A stretch of 64,000 nt of DNA from Roseovarius sp. (GTDB lineage: Bacteria > Pseudomonadota > Alphaproteobacteria > Rhodobacterales > Rhodobacteraceae). The notes below the pieces were generated by a model. It was not told the DNA's origin. It saw only the letters and a list, made by a program, of their open reading frames with translations, and searched no databases. Below, one piece after another: positions 17,607 to 26,118 of this stretch. The stretch covers positions 30,215-94,214 of the forward strand of contig NZ_JAUCYU010000007.1 in the NCBI RefSeq assembly GCF_030373445.1, given 5' to 3'. The first letter of the stretch is position 1. Each line of letters starts with the position of its first letter. The translations under genes were made by a program, and so were the position numbers.

Positions 17607-19259
17607 ATGAGCGCGACCAGCATAGAAGCCAAATGCGAAACCGTTTCGCATTCTCCTAGCACCTATCCGGGCTGGATCTTCGACGGCAGCCCTATTCCTG
17701 ACCCGCTAGGCCACGGCGAGCGCGCCGTGAAGTTCCTGCGCCGGCTGCGCCATCCCGCCAGCACCGAGCCGAAGCAGCGCTTCCAGCTCTATGCGTTCCA
17801 AGAGCGTATCGTGCGCCGCATCTACGGGCCGCGCCACAAGGATGGCAGCCGGATCGTCAAAACGGTCTTCCTGATGCTCCCAAGGGGCAACCGCAAAACC
17901 AGCTTGGCGGCGGCGCTGTCGCATCTCCACGTGATCGGCCCCGAGAAGCGGCCGGCCGGTCAGGTGATCTTCGCGGCGTCGGATCGTGAACAAGCCGGGA
18001 TTGGCTTCCGCGAAGCCGCCGACATCATCCGGTGCGACAAGCGGCTTGTGGAAGCGACGCGCATTCATGACGCCTTCAACAGCGCGAAGCAGATCACCGA
18101 CAAGGCCAGCGGCGCCCGCCTGCGCGCCGTGTCGAGCGACGGCCGCGCCCAGCACGGCACGACGCCGGCCTTCGTGCTGGCCGACGAGATTCACGCTTGG
18201 AAGGGCCGCGAGCTTTGGGAGGCGCTCAAGTCCGGCCTCGCCAAGACCGACGATAGCTTGCTCGTGATCGCCACCACGGCCGGGCGTGGCCATGAGAGCT
18301 TGGCCGCAGAGCAATTCCAGTATGCCCGGCGGGTTGCCCTGGGCGAAATCAACAACCCCGAATTCCTGCCGATCATCTTCGCCGCCGAGGCCGACGACAA
18401 TTGGCAGGATGAGAAGGTTTGGCACAAGGTGAACCCCGGCCTGCAACATGGCTTCCCGTCCCTGCCCGGCTTGCGCTCACTGGCGAAGGAAGCGCAGGAT
18501 CACCCGGCCGAGCGCTACAGCTTCCAGCAATACAACCTGAACGTCTGGCACGGGAACAGCCGCGACCCGCTGTTCAGCATGTCCACATATGACGCCCGGC
18601 GCTTCGATGACGATGAAACCGACCTAGAGGCCCTGCCCTGCTGGATCGGCGTGGACATGGCGCGCAACGGCGACACGGCGGCCGTGGTCGCGGCATGGCT
18701 GCACGATGACAGCCAGATCACGGTCAAGCCGTGGTTCTTTGTGCCGGGCGACGACCTGAAAGAGCGCAGCGACCGTGACGGCGTTCCCTATGAGCGCTGG
18801 CGCGACGAAGGGCTGATCACGGCCACGCCCGGCCCAATCATCGACCCGGATATCGTCGAGGATCACGTGCGCGAGCTGGCGGCGCGCCATGACGTGCAAG
18901 AGATCGCCTTCGACCCCCACCTCGCCCGGCAGATCATGCAGCACTTGCACGATGATGGCCTGCCCGTGGTGGAGCTGCGACAGGCGCCCCTGAGCATGGG
19001 CGTAGCGACTGGCGACCTAGAGCGCACCGTCAACGGCCGCATGATCCGTCACGATGGGCACCCGGTGTTACGACATCACTTCGACAGTGTGGTTGTCAGC
19101 CGAAATGAGACGACCGGGCTTGTCCGGATGCACAAAGACAAGAAGGTCGACCGGATCGACGGCGCGGTCGCGGCCGCGATGGCGGTTCACCGGACGGTAG
19201 CAGGCGAAACCAGCCGCTCACAATACACCGGCGAAGACGCCGAGATTTTCACTTTCTGA
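17607..19259 (+). CDS. Terminase large subunit (TerL)
   Basis: A 550-aa packaging motor and nuclease. The ATPase domain has a Walker A-like LPRGNRKTS (91-99) and Walker B VLADE (190-194, in AFVLADEIHAWKG). The RNase H-like nuclease begins at LPCWIGVDMARNGDTAAVVA and continues to VDRIDGAVAAAMAVHRT. This is the HK97-type Terminase_1 family. Length is full and no frameshift is seen, so the packaging machinery appears intact. Confidence 0.95.
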   Translation: MSATSIEAKCETVSHSPSTYPGWIFDGSPIPDPLGHGERAVKFLRRLRHPASTEPKQRFQLYAFQERIVRRIYGPRHKDGSRIVKTVFLMLPRGNRKTSLAAALSHLHVIGPEKRPAGQVIFAASDREQAGIGFREAADIIRCDKRLVEATRIHDAFNSAKQITDKASGARLRAVSSDGRAQHGTTPAFVLADEIHAWKGRELWEALKSGLAKTDDSLLVIATTAGRGHESLAAEQFQYARRVALGEINNPEFLPIIFAAEADDNWQDEKVWHKVNPGLQHGFPSLPGLRSLAKEAQDHPAERYSFQQYNLNVWHGNSRDPLFSMSTYDARRFDDDETDLEALPCWIGVDMARNGDTAAVVAAWLHDDSQITVKPWFFVPGDDLKERSDRDGVPYERWRDEGLITATPGPIIDPDIVEDHVRELAARHDVQEIAFDPHLARQIMQHLHDDGLPVVELRQAPLSMGVATGDLERTVNGRMIRHDGHPVLRHHFDSVVVSRNETTGLVRMHKDKKVDRIDGAVAAAMAVHRTVAGETSRSQYTGEDAEIFTF

Positions 19260-19270
19260 GGTATGAGCAA

Positions 19271-21607
19271 ATGAATGACGCAACCCTTCCCGGCTTGGTA
19301 GTCAACGTCGAAGCGCGGATCACGAAACTTGAGAAAGGCCTTGAGCGCGCCAACCGGGCGCAGCGCCGCGCCAGTCAACAAATGGAGCGCCGCGCCCGCC
19401 AGAGCGCCGACAGGATGAGCGCCAGCTATGCACGGGCAGGCAGTGCCGCCGCCGGGGCGTTCAAGCGTGTGGGTGTCGGTGCGCTGGCCGGTTTGGCGTC
19501 CGTTCAGACCGTCCGGCAGATCGGCAACGTGACGCGCGGTGTCGCTCAGTTGGGCGACGAGGCCGAGCGCGCCGGACTGGCCGTCGAGCCGTTCCAGGAA
19601 TGGAAGTATGTTGCCGAGCAGAACCGCATCGGCCTCGACGCGATGGTTGACGGCTTCAAAGAGCTGAATCTGCGCGCCGATGAATTCATTACCACCGGCA
19701 AGGGACCGGCAGCCGAGGCATTCCAGCGCATGGGCTACGGTGCCGATGAGCTGCGCGAGAAACTGAAAAACCCGTCCGACCTTATGCTTGAGCTGGTCGA
19801 CCGGATGCGCCGCTTCGACACCGCCGCGCAAATCCGGCTCACCGATGAGATTTTCGGCGGCACCGCCGGGGAACGTTTTGTTGAACTGGTTGATCATGGT
19901 GGCGCGGGGCTGCGTGCCACCATGGATGAGGCGCGTGAGCTTGGGCTTGTGCTTGACGAGGATGTTGTGCGCCGCGCCGATGAGTTGAATCGCAAATTCG
20001 ACCAGTTGGCGGCCAAGGTTAGCGCGTTCGGCAAGCGGCTGGCGGTCGGGATCGCGGAAGGTGCCGCCGAGATCGCCGGTTTGCGTCAGGAGCTGACCGA
20101 CCTGTTCGAGAACGAGGCGCATGCCCGTGCGGTTTTGGGAAATGAGGTGTTCGACAATCTCGACCAGAACGGCGGCGCACTTGAGAAGCACAAGGCCGAA
20201 GTGGTCGATCTGCGCGAGACCTACGCCGAGCTTTTCCGCGAAGTGAACCGCCTGTCCGGCCCGGATGGAATTCGCGTCTTTGAGATCGACGACGAAGAAG
20301 TGAAATTCGCGCTGGCCGGGATCGTCACAGAAATCAACGACCTGACCCGCCAGCTCGAAAACGGACAAGTCAGCGCCGACGACTTCACGAATGAGATGAG
20401 CGACTTGGCCGGCGAAGCTGACGCACTGCTTCAAGAATTGGAGAATATAGACGGTGCCGGTTTCTCAAATGTGATCGAAGGTATTGGCAGCCTCACATCT
20501 GCCATTCGTGAGGCCATCGGCGAGGCGTCGAAACTGCGCAGCGAATTGCCCGGCGGCTATGTCGCATCTGGTCGCGGTGACGGCCGCAACGAGGCTGACC
20601 GGCGCAGGCGCGAGGATAACGGCCGCGCGACCCCACAGGCGCCGACAACCTCACTGCGCCCGAGGGCTGCGCCGGCTATGGTTCATGACAACGTGCGGAC
20701 CGATACGCGCGACACTGGCGGCGGCCGCAGCGCCAACGAATACCGCGAGGCGGCCGAGGCCATCCGCGAGGAAACGCGCGCACTTGAGCTTGAGGCGGCT
20801 GCACTCGCGGCCGTGGCGCTCGCCGGTGATGATCTGGCGCCGGCCGTCGAAGCCGCGCGGCGCGAGGCCGAGTTGCTCAACGAGGCGCAGCGCCAAGGGC
20901 TGGCGATCACGCCCCAGCTTCGGCAGGAGATCAGGCAGACGGCCGCAGCCTATGCGCAGGCCGATCAGGCGGTCGCGCAGGCCGAGGAACGTATCGACGA
21001 TTTCGAGGCCGCTAAGGATCGGCTCAAAGGGACCGCCGAGAGTGCCTTCACCGGCTTGATCACCGGCGCCCATAGCTTCCATGACGCGCTGTTGATGATC
21101 ATCAACGATCTGGCGCGCATGGCCGCGTCCCGCCTGTTTCAGTCGTTGTTCTTTGGCGGCAGCTCGACCGGCGGCGGGCTTTTGGGCGGTCTCTTTGGAT
21201 TCGCTAGTGGCGGCTACACCGGCGATGGCGGCAAGTTCGAACCGGCCGGGATCGTGCACAAGGGCGAATTCGTCATGTCGAAAGAGGCGACCAGCCGCAT
21301 TGGTGCCGATAAGCTCGCAGGACTCCACAGGGCCGCGCTGGCGGGCTTTAGCTCTGGCGGGCTGGTAGGAGGCCCGAAAACCCTTAAGAGCGGCTCACGG
21401 GCGCGCTCTGAGTCTCTGGCGGGTATGAACGTGACGATCAATGCCCCTGTGCATGTCGAGGGCAGCGCCGGAACGCCGGAACAGAATGACGACCTCGCCA
21501 AGCGCATGGCACGGCAATTTGAGGCTACCATGAGAGGCACCGTGGTGTCGGAAATCCAAAAGCAGATGCGGCCGGGCAACATGCTGGCGCAGAAGGGTGG
21601 CCGGTGA
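19271..21607 (+). CDS. Tail length tape-measure protein
   Basis: A 778-aa protein. N-terminal coiled coil (VEARITKLEKGLERANRAQR), a hydrophobic patch (AGAFKRVGVGALAGLASVQT), long helices and a glycine-rich C-terminus (FASGGYTGDGGKFEPAGIVH, KGEFVMSKEATSRIGADKL) typical of tape-measure and minor tail proteins. A tape-measure sets tail length in siphophages; 778 aa would predict a tail of roughly 110 nm by the usual 0.15 nm per residue rule. No tube, tip or baseplate genes follow, except one minor tail protein. Confidence 0.88.
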   Translation: MNDATLPGLVVNVEARITKLEKGLERANRAQRRASQQMERRARQSADRMSASYARAGSAAAGAFKRVGVGALAGLASVQTVRQIGNVTRGVAQLGDEAERAGLAVEPFQEWKYVAEQNRIGLDAMVDGFKELNLRADEFITTGKGPAAEAFQRMGYGADELREKLKNPSDLMLELVDRMRRFDTAAQIRLTDEIFGGTAGERFVELVDHGGAGLRATMDEARELGLVLDEDVVRRADELNRKFDQLAAKVSAFGKRLAVGIAEGAAEIAGLRQELTDLFENEAHARAVLGNEVFDNLDQNGGALEKHKAEVVDLRETYAELFREVNRLSGPDGIRVFEIDDEEVKFALAGIVTEINDLTRQLENGQVSADDFTNEMSDLAGEADALLQELENIDGAGFSNVIEGIGSLTSAIREAIGEASKLRSELPGGYVASGRGDGRNEADRRRREDNGRATPQAPTTSLRPRAAPAMVHDNVRTDTRDTGGGRSANEYREAAEAIREETRALELEAAALAAVALAGDDLAPAVEAARREAELLNEAQRQGLAITPQLRQEIRQTAAAYAQADQAVAQAEERIDDFEAAKDRLKGTAESAFTGLITGAHSFHDALLMIINDLARMAASRLFQSLFFGGSSTGGGLLGGLFGFASGGYTGDGGKFEPAGIVHKGEFVMSKEATSRIGADKLAGLHRAALAGFSSGGLVGGPKTLKSGSRARSESLAGMNVTINAPVHVEGSAGTPEQNDDLAKRMARQFEATMRGTVVSEIQKQMRPGNMLAQKGGR

Positions 21608-21957
21608 TGGCACTCCAAACCTTCGAGCCGCCTGTCGCGCCCTCACCCGGCACCACGTTCAAGCCGAAGGTAACGCTCAACCGCGCAGACTTCGGCGACG
21701 GGTATGTGCAGGCGTCACCGCGTGGGCTCAACCACATCCGCGAGAATGTGGAGCTGAGTTGGCACGGTCTCACGGAACCGCAGATGATCCTGATCCGCGC
21801 CTTCTTCGAGGCGCATGGCGGATACACCCCTTTCTGGTATCAGCCGCGTGGGCGCACGGAAGCCCTCTTGTGGACGTGTGAGGCGTGGACGGTCTCAGAC
21901 GCGGCACCTTGGAGGGTGACCGGCACGCTCGTGCAATGGTTTGGGCCGGGAGAGTGA
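21607..21957 (+). CDS. Phage minor tail protein (lambda M-like)
   Basis: A 116-aa protein from the ATG at 21607, overlapping the tape-measure stop. FKPKVTLNRADFGDGYVQAS, then FFEAHGGYTPFWYQPRGR and EAWTVSDAAPWRVTGTLVQW, match the Phage_min_tail / gpM family at the tail tip. It is the last structural gene; in phages the lambda L, K and J-type genes would come next, and they are absent. Confidence 0.85.
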   Translation: MALQTFEPPVAPSPGTTFKPKVTLNRADFGDGYVQASPRGLNHIRENVELSWHGLTEPQMILIRAFFEAHGGYTPFWYQPRGRTEALLWTCEAWTVSDAAPWRVTGTLVQWFGPGE

Positions 21958-22097
21958 GAGGGTGAGACCGCGACCGGGATGGGCTTGAATAATCCCTACC
22001 CTCTTCCGGTCGCGGTATGAGAGTGGGCGCCGGGCGCCAGCCCGGCGGCAAGGCCGAAGGCCGCGCAGGGGCGGCGCAGCCGCCCAATGAGGGTGAC

Positions 22098-22242
22098 CGG
22101 GTGAGAACTCAAAAGGTAATGGTTTGCACGTAATCTCATATTCTTCTTGTATGAGTATATAGGTGTATAGGTGGTAGAGTTATAAAAATACGTGCAAACC
22201 ATTACCTATCTCTCCTTCCATGGAGCTCGCACCCTCACCCGG
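22098..22242. repeat. Large nested inverted repeat with AT-rich centre
   Basis: A perfect 19-bp inverted repeat (aggtaatggtttgcacgta at 22114-22132; its complement at 22189-22207) flanks a 56-bp AT-rich spacer, itself containing ctcata/tatgag. An outer pair ccgggtgag (22098-22106) / ctcacccgg (22234-22242) makes a 145-bp palindromic locus. Possible uses: replication origin, cruciform, or a recombination or processed-RNA site. Confidence 0.8.
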
Positions 22243-22261
22243 CTAACGAGAGCAATAAACG

Positions 22262-22292
22262 CTATAGCATTTCCTGCGCACTTATGCTATAG
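22262..22292 (+). promoter_or_regulatory. Candidate operator/promoter of the RHH gene
   Basis: An 8-bp inverted repeat, ctatagca (22262-22269) and tgctatag (22285-22292), lies 36 bp before the start at 22328. The right arm contains TATAGT (22288-22293), a good -10. Autoregulation by the RHH protein is the simplest reading. Confidence 0.5.
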
Positions 22293-22327
22293 TGTTGGCA
22301 ATGTGTCAACTACACCCGGACGAGAAC

Positions 22328-22813
22328 ATGACGAGAAAGCAAAACCCCACAATCCAACTTCCCCGCGAGCGCATCGAACAATTGCGCCAATTCGGTCAGG
22401 CCACGTCCACCTCAACCATGAGTGAGATTGTCGGCTCCCTGCTTAAGCTGGCACGTCAGCAGGGTCTCGTGGAACACGGCATCCCAGGTATCAACGTCAA
22501 AGTGAACGTGCTCGCGGATGGCCTCGCAATCCGCTTCCCCAACAGCCCGACTGCCGGATTCAGTTTCGACGCCGCCTCGAAGATCGCCGACACGATCCGC
22601 GAATATCTCGACGGCCAACACGCTGGCGAGAAGAACGCGCACCTGACCGACCCCGACACCCACGCCAACAGCTTTGCTATCTGGCGCCGCGGCAATTCCA
22701 TCAAGATCGCCATTCCAATGAATGCACCTGAGAAGAACTTCACGCACGATTTGGCGGAGGAATTCGCAGACCTCTTGGACAACGCGGTCGCCCGGTCGAA
22801 GATCGCCCACTAG
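22328..22813 (+). CDS. Ribbon-helix-helix-like DNA-binding protein, unknown family
   Basis: A 161-aa protein. The N-terminus PTIQLPRERIEQLRQFGQAT, then MSEIVGSLLKLARQQGLVEH, fits a ribbon-helix-helix (strand, helix, turn, helix). The rest (INVKVNVLADGLAIRFPNSP; ADTIREYLDG; FADLLDNAVARSK) is an unknown alpha/beta domain. It is the only plausible DNA-binding regulator in the right half of element 1, and a palindrome lies just upstream. It ends before a good terminator. Confidence 0.65.
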   Translation: MTRKQNPTIQLPRERIEQLRQFGQATSTSTMSEIVGSLLKLARQQGLVEHGIPGINVKVNVLADGLAIRFPNSPTAGFSFDAASKIADTIREYLDGQHAGEKNAHLTDPDTHANSFAIWRRGNSIKIAIPMNAPEKNFTHDLAEEFADLLDNAVARSKIAH

Positions 22814-22822
22814 CACAAGAAA

Positions 22823-22850
22823 GGGCCGGTGCGGCAACACCGGCCCCTTA
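22823..22850 (+). terminator. Terminator after the RHH gene
   Basis: A 9-bp perfect stem (gggccggtg 22823-22831 / caccggccc 22838-22846) with a 6-nt loop, followed by a short weak T-containing run (cttact). Confidence 0.65.
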
Positions 22851-22885
22851 CTGTATACGTGGCTACTTTTGGAGGAACATCACGT

Positions 22886-23641
22886 ATGAAAGAACATAGC
22901 GCATCGCCAACCAGACCGCACGAGGAAAATGACCGCGAGGACGAAAAACGTGAAGGCTTCGAGGCATTTTTCGCTGGTGCGCCAACGGTCAATGCACTTA
23001 GTCTTGGGCCTAGCGACGAAGAAATCGCGGCACATGACGAGGCTATGCTTGCCGAGTTCGACCGCGAGTTCGACCGCCTGTTCGACGACGCCGAAGCTGA
23101 TCAACCGCGCGTAGACCCCTGCTCGGCACCGTCCGAGGAAGGTGAAGTCGAGATCATTCAACATGAGCCAAGCACGACTACGCCCTACGACAAAGCCTTC
23201 GTCGAGGTTCGGCGGCTTGAAGCCGAGCCAGACAGTCTAGAGCGCGGGAGTGACGAGTATCACCGCGTCATGAGTGATCTGGCAAAAGCTCGTGGTCGCC
23301 TCAAATTGGAGACTGACCGGGGCAAGAGCGATAGTTGGCGGTGGCGCCGGAAGGTCGATGAATGGCGCAAGGACGAAGGTCACGAGAAATACAATGCTTC
23401 GCGTCGCACACGCGGCAAGCCCAACCATATGACCCCCAAGAAAGTTCTGGACGCTATGACGCCAGAGGAACGCGCGCAGCACGACAAGGACAGGAACGCG
23501 GATCGCGTCAATCGCTCCAAGTATATGAAGAAGTTCGGCACGGATGGATTGGGCTTGTCCGGTGACGAGCTCAAGGAAGCTGTCGAAAAAGAGGTCGTGC
23601 GTGCCCGGCGCAAGCGACTGGCAAAAAGAACTGGCGCCTGA
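22886..23641 (+). CDS. Unknown charged element-1 protein
   Basis: A 251-aa protein with a clear ggagga RBS (22871-22876). The N-terminal half is strongly acidic (DEEIAAHDEAMLAEFDREFD, RLFDDAEADQ), the C-terminal half strongly basic and helical (TPEERAQHDKDRNADRVNRS, KYMKKFG; RARRKRLAKRTGA). A middle segment contains a possible coiled coil. I recognise no family. The charge polarity would suit a nucleic-acid-associated adaptor or scaffold, but this is inference. Confidence 0.6.
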   Translation: MKEHSASPTRPHEENDREDEKREGFEAFFAGAPTVNALSLGPSDEEIAAHDEAMLAEFDREFDRLFDDAEADQPRVDPCSAPSEEGEVEIIQHEPSTTTPYDKAFVEVRRLEAEPDSLERGSDEYHRVMSDLAKARGRLKLETDRGKSDSWRWRRKVDEWRKDEGHEKYNASRRTRGKPNHMTPKKVLDAMTPEERAQHDKDRNADRVNRSKYMKKFGTDGLGLSGDELKEAVEKEVVRARRKRLAKRTGA

Positions 23642-23648
23642 GTGTATT

Positions 23649-23666
23649 ATGTTATATCATAACACA
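23649..23666 (-). promoter_or_regulatory. Second copy of the element-1 18-mer operator candidate
   Basis: Read on the minus strand it is tgtgttatgatataacat, 17/18 identical to 10668-10685. It stands at the beginning of a 236-bp gene-free stretch (23642-23877). The rest of that stretch holds repeated taagt/acttac motifs in AT-rich sequence (about 23730-23795) and no gene that I can see. Confidence 0.5.
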
Positions 23667-23877
23667 CAGAGGGCTCATTCCCCGCCCTCTCACACCACCG
23701 TCCCGGCTCCCTTTGAAATCAATCGGATGTAAGTCAGCATTCGCCGGGGCGGTGGTTAAGTCACAACTTACTTACAATAAAAACAATAACTTACGCGACA
23801 CTTTTCGCTTGATCAGTGGATTCCGCGTGTGCAATTGATCTGGATATTCACGCTACCAGAGAGAAGGACACACGAAC

Positions 23878-24075
23878 ATGAACGCACCTATCGAGCGCAC
23901 CGAAATCTACCTAAGCGACACCATCTATGCGCGGCTCAAAGCGGCGCTCACCCAATTGGTCGCGGAGCCCTTCGAGCGCGAGGGCACCGACGCCGAGACT
24001 GAAGTCGTGCGCACTCTGGGCGAGATTGGCGGCGTGTGGCCGGAATTCGTGCGGGATGATGTAGAAAGTCGTTGA
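23878..24075 (+). CDS. Small unknown protein
   Basis: A 65-aa protein (MNAPIERTEIYLSDTIYARL, then KAALTQLVAEPFEREGT) with a gagaagga RBS. The start (xEIYLSDTIYARLKAAL) might form a short strand-helix as in small DNA-binding or antitoxin-like proteins, but no family is recognised. It is followed at once by the next gene's promoter. Confidence 0.55.
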   Translation: MNAPIERTEIYLSDTIYARLKAALTQLVAEPFEREGTDAETEVVRTLGEIGGVWPEFVRDDVESR

Positions 24076-24120
24076 CGTGATGCGTGACCGTGACTACATA
24101 AAGGTCACGGTCACGCAGGA
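24072..24120 (+). promoter_or_regulatory. Promoter overlapped by a 14-bp-arm operator
   Basis: TTGACG (24072-24077), a 17-bp spacer and TACATA (24095-24100) form a good promoter. A perfect inverted repeat, tgcgtgaccgtgac (24081-24094) and gtcacggtcacgca (24104-24117), spans from the spacer past the start site, with the -10 in its 9-bp centre. The RBS aggag follows at 24116-24120, 9 nt before the ATG. Tight repression is expected. Confidence 0.7.
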
Positions 24121-24129
24121 GATTAGACA

Positions 24130-24648
24130 ATGGCTTTGACGCCGACTGAACGTAAGAGACGCCAGCGCCAAAGGGAAAAGGAGCTGGCAAAAGAAGAAGC
24201 CCGGAAAGGCGGCGACGCTATCGCCTCCTTTGTTCGCACCCCCTATTCCGAATGGGCGAAGAATGATCCGAACCTTGACGACCTTAACCAGATTGCCGGT
24301 ATCGCAGGATTCCAAATTCCAGACTTCGACAACGAGCGCGACCCGGAAGAATTTGTCGTAGATAGAGACGCATACGGGGACGTTGATCTATTTGGTGAGG
24401 CAAAGGGTGCGCTTGGTCGCGCAGAAGCGACGATCGGGATTTTGCAAGACCTCACTCAACTGATCGCTAAGTCGGTGAATGAATACAAGCAGAGTGAAAT
24501 CAAAGCCCGCCTCGCCGAGCTTGAAATCTCAGACACGACAGACAGGGCCACGGCCATCAACGAGGCCGTGAAACTCAACAAGATGCTCGACCTGCTAAAA
24601 AAGCGGGTCCGCAAGGACTTCCCACAGTGGAAGGTAACGGGCGTTTAG
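24130..24648 (+). CDS. Unknown element-1 protein under a strong operator
   Basis: A 172-aa protein. The N-terminus MALTPTERKRRQRQREKELA is basic and recalls the start of several small phage DNA-binding proteins. The centre is acidic (DFDNERDPEEFVVDRDAYGD); the C-terminus is helical (RATAINEAVKLNKMLDLLKK) and could be a coiled coil. No family is recognised. The promoter (24072-24120) is the best-defined one in element 1, so this may be an early or derepression-controlled gene. Confidence 0.65.
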   Translation: MALTPTERKRRQRQREKELAKEEARKGGDAIASFVRTPYSEWAKNDPNLDDLNQIAGIAGFQIPDFDNERDPEEFVVDRDAYGDVDLFGEAKGALGRAEATIGILQDLTQLIAKSVNEYKQSEIKARLAELEISDTTDRATAINEAVKLNKMLDLLKKRVRKDFPQWKVTGV

Positions 24649-24741
24649 CCCACGAGTCGCGGCCGGCTGGCAACCAAATTCTCACACTCGACGCCAGACC
24701 GAACCGCTTAATTGAGACGCCAATTACGAAAGGATCTGAAA

Positions 24742-25653
24742 ATGGCACTCAACCCAAGACTCCGCGCAATGGTCGCCAAGTCTAAGCATGACCATATCAT
24801 GAACAAATTCATGTTCGCAACGATGACTGAGAAGGAACTTTTCGAACGATTTCTTGACGCGCCGTTGCGTGCTGGTCCGACTTCGACACTGTTTGAGGGA
24901 AAAGAAGTAGGAGAGACACCGGGGGAAATTCTTGGCGAACCTATCTATGATGCAGACTGCATCCCGGAGGATATGGGGATTTGCATGCTCGATAGACTGA
25001 GTGAATCCGATGATCCGGCCGGCGATATGGAGTTTGCCATTGATGAGCTTTGTGCGCTTGTTGAGAGGCTCAAGATTATCTCGCGGGAGTTCAATTCCTT
25101 ATGGGACGCTACGCAGGCTTTAATGCCTGATGACGCCGAACTCGATATCATTTTCAACGAAGCGGAAAAGAACTCCCGGTCGCCCGATGCGGACGATGCC
25201 GCCCCTTTCACCAAACAGAAACCCAATTGTAAGGAGTCTCTTATGACTACCGAGACTAGCACTACCGATAAGCCGGCCGCAACTCTGACAGAGAAGGAGC
25301 TTTTCAAGCGCTTCCTTGATGCGCCTTTTTTCAAGGTTAGTGCAACCTCTACTTTGGCCGGACCACGGCACATTAGTGAGGAAACCATCGGCGATTATGT
25401 CGCGGACGGTTTCTTCGAGGCTAGTAGTTGGCCGGCAGATGTGCGGGAGTTTGTGTTCGAGCGTTTGCGCGAATGTGACGATCCGTCTACCGAGTTGCAT
25501 TGGCTCAAAAACGATATCCTCGGGCTGCAGAGTGATGTTGAAATGTTGGAGCGGGGTTTTGAAGAACTGGCCGAAGCTACCTGCATCAACAATGAAGCGG
25601 ACGCAGGGGAACGTCAGTATCGGCTGCCCACTTCGAAAGAGGGTGGAAAATGA
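24742..25653 (+). CDS. Unknown protein with internal duplication
   Basis: A 303-aa protein with an aaagga RBS. Two halves are related: MTEKELFERFLDAPLRAGPT (about residue 33) and LTEKELFKRFLDAPFFKVSA (about 185), each followed by STL, a variable loop, and a segment of type MLDRLSESDDPAGDMEFAID / VFERLRECDDPSTELHWLKN. Between them lies a very good RBS (aaggag 25231-25236) and ATG (25243), so the second half may also be made as a 136-aa protein. Likely origin: tandem duplication followed by in-frame fusion. Function unknown. Confidence 0.65.
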   Translation: MALNPRLRAMVAKSKHDHIMNKFMFATMTEKELFERFLDAPLRAGPTSTLFEGKEVGETPGEILGEPIYDADCIPEDMGICMLDRLSESDDPAGDMEFAIDELCALVERLKIISREFNSLWDATQALMPDDAELDIIFNEAEKNSRSPDADDAAPFTKQKPNCKESLMTTETSTTDKPAATLTEKELFKRFLDAPFFKVSATSTLAGPRHISEETIGDYVADGFFEASSWPADVREFVFERLRECDDPSTELHWLKNDILGLQSDVEMLERGFEELAEATCINNEADAGERQYRLPTSKEGGK

Positions 25654-25913
25654 ACAAGAAACAGGATCGCTTTTGCGAGGCGCTCGACTACTACATTCAG
25701 TTTCCCGGTCCCAAGACTGCATCTGAACTGCATGCGGCTTGTGGCGGAGTTTGGAATGACAAGTCACAGATGCAGATCAACGCGCGCAATGACGTAGGTG
25801 ATGCGATTGGCAGTTTTGTAGAGTTCGGCCAGTGGGAAGAGACTGGTCGCACCTACGCAGGCGCAGCCCGTCGAATTCGCCCCAGGCTGAAAGCAGAATT
25901 CAATCTGTCATAG
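25650..25913 (+). CDS. Small unknown protein
   Basis: An 87-aa protein coupled to the preceding gene (ATGA). MNKKQDRFCEALDYYIQFPG, SELHAACGGVWNDKSQMQIN and YAGAARRIRPRLKAEFNLS are visible. The first part could be a helix-turn-helix (FCEALDYYI...TASELHAACG). A strong terminator follows. No family recognised. Confidence 0.6.
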   Translation: MNKKQDRFCEALDYYIQFPGPKTASELHAACGGVWNDKSQMQINARNDVGDAIGSFVEFGQWEETGRTYAGAARRIRPRLKAEFNLS

Positions 25914-25939
25914 TCGTTCCAACAGATGAATCGTAATAG

Positions 25940-25966
25940 CCCGCCAGCCAATGCTGGCGGGTTTTC
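25940..25966 (+). terminator. Rho-independent terminator at the end of the right operon
   Basis: Perfect 9-bp stem (cccgccagc 25940-25948 / gctggcggg 25953-25961), 4-nt loop, then tttt. Confidence 0.85.
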
Positions 25967-26118
25967 ACTTGAGTTCATTTCTGGTGCTCTGTCCGCGCAG
26001 CCAAGGGCTGAAGCTCCAATGCAAAAGATCCAAATATTACCCAAGAATGTATTATTAAGTTGATACAACCCTTGATAGATTTCCCTCTCAACCGATCTGC
26101 CACGAGGGAGGATAGTTC

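Larger units (their letters stand above)
21958..22327. other. Non-coding region with nested inverted repeats
   Basis: About 370 bases hold no gene. Left: an 11-bp inverted repeat (accgcgaccgg 21967-21977 / ccggtcgcggt 22006-22016), then GC-rich small hairpins to 22083, probably ending the tail transcript. Middle: nested repeats around an AT-rich core (separate entry). Right: a small palindrome before the RHH gene (separate entry). Confidence 0.75.
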
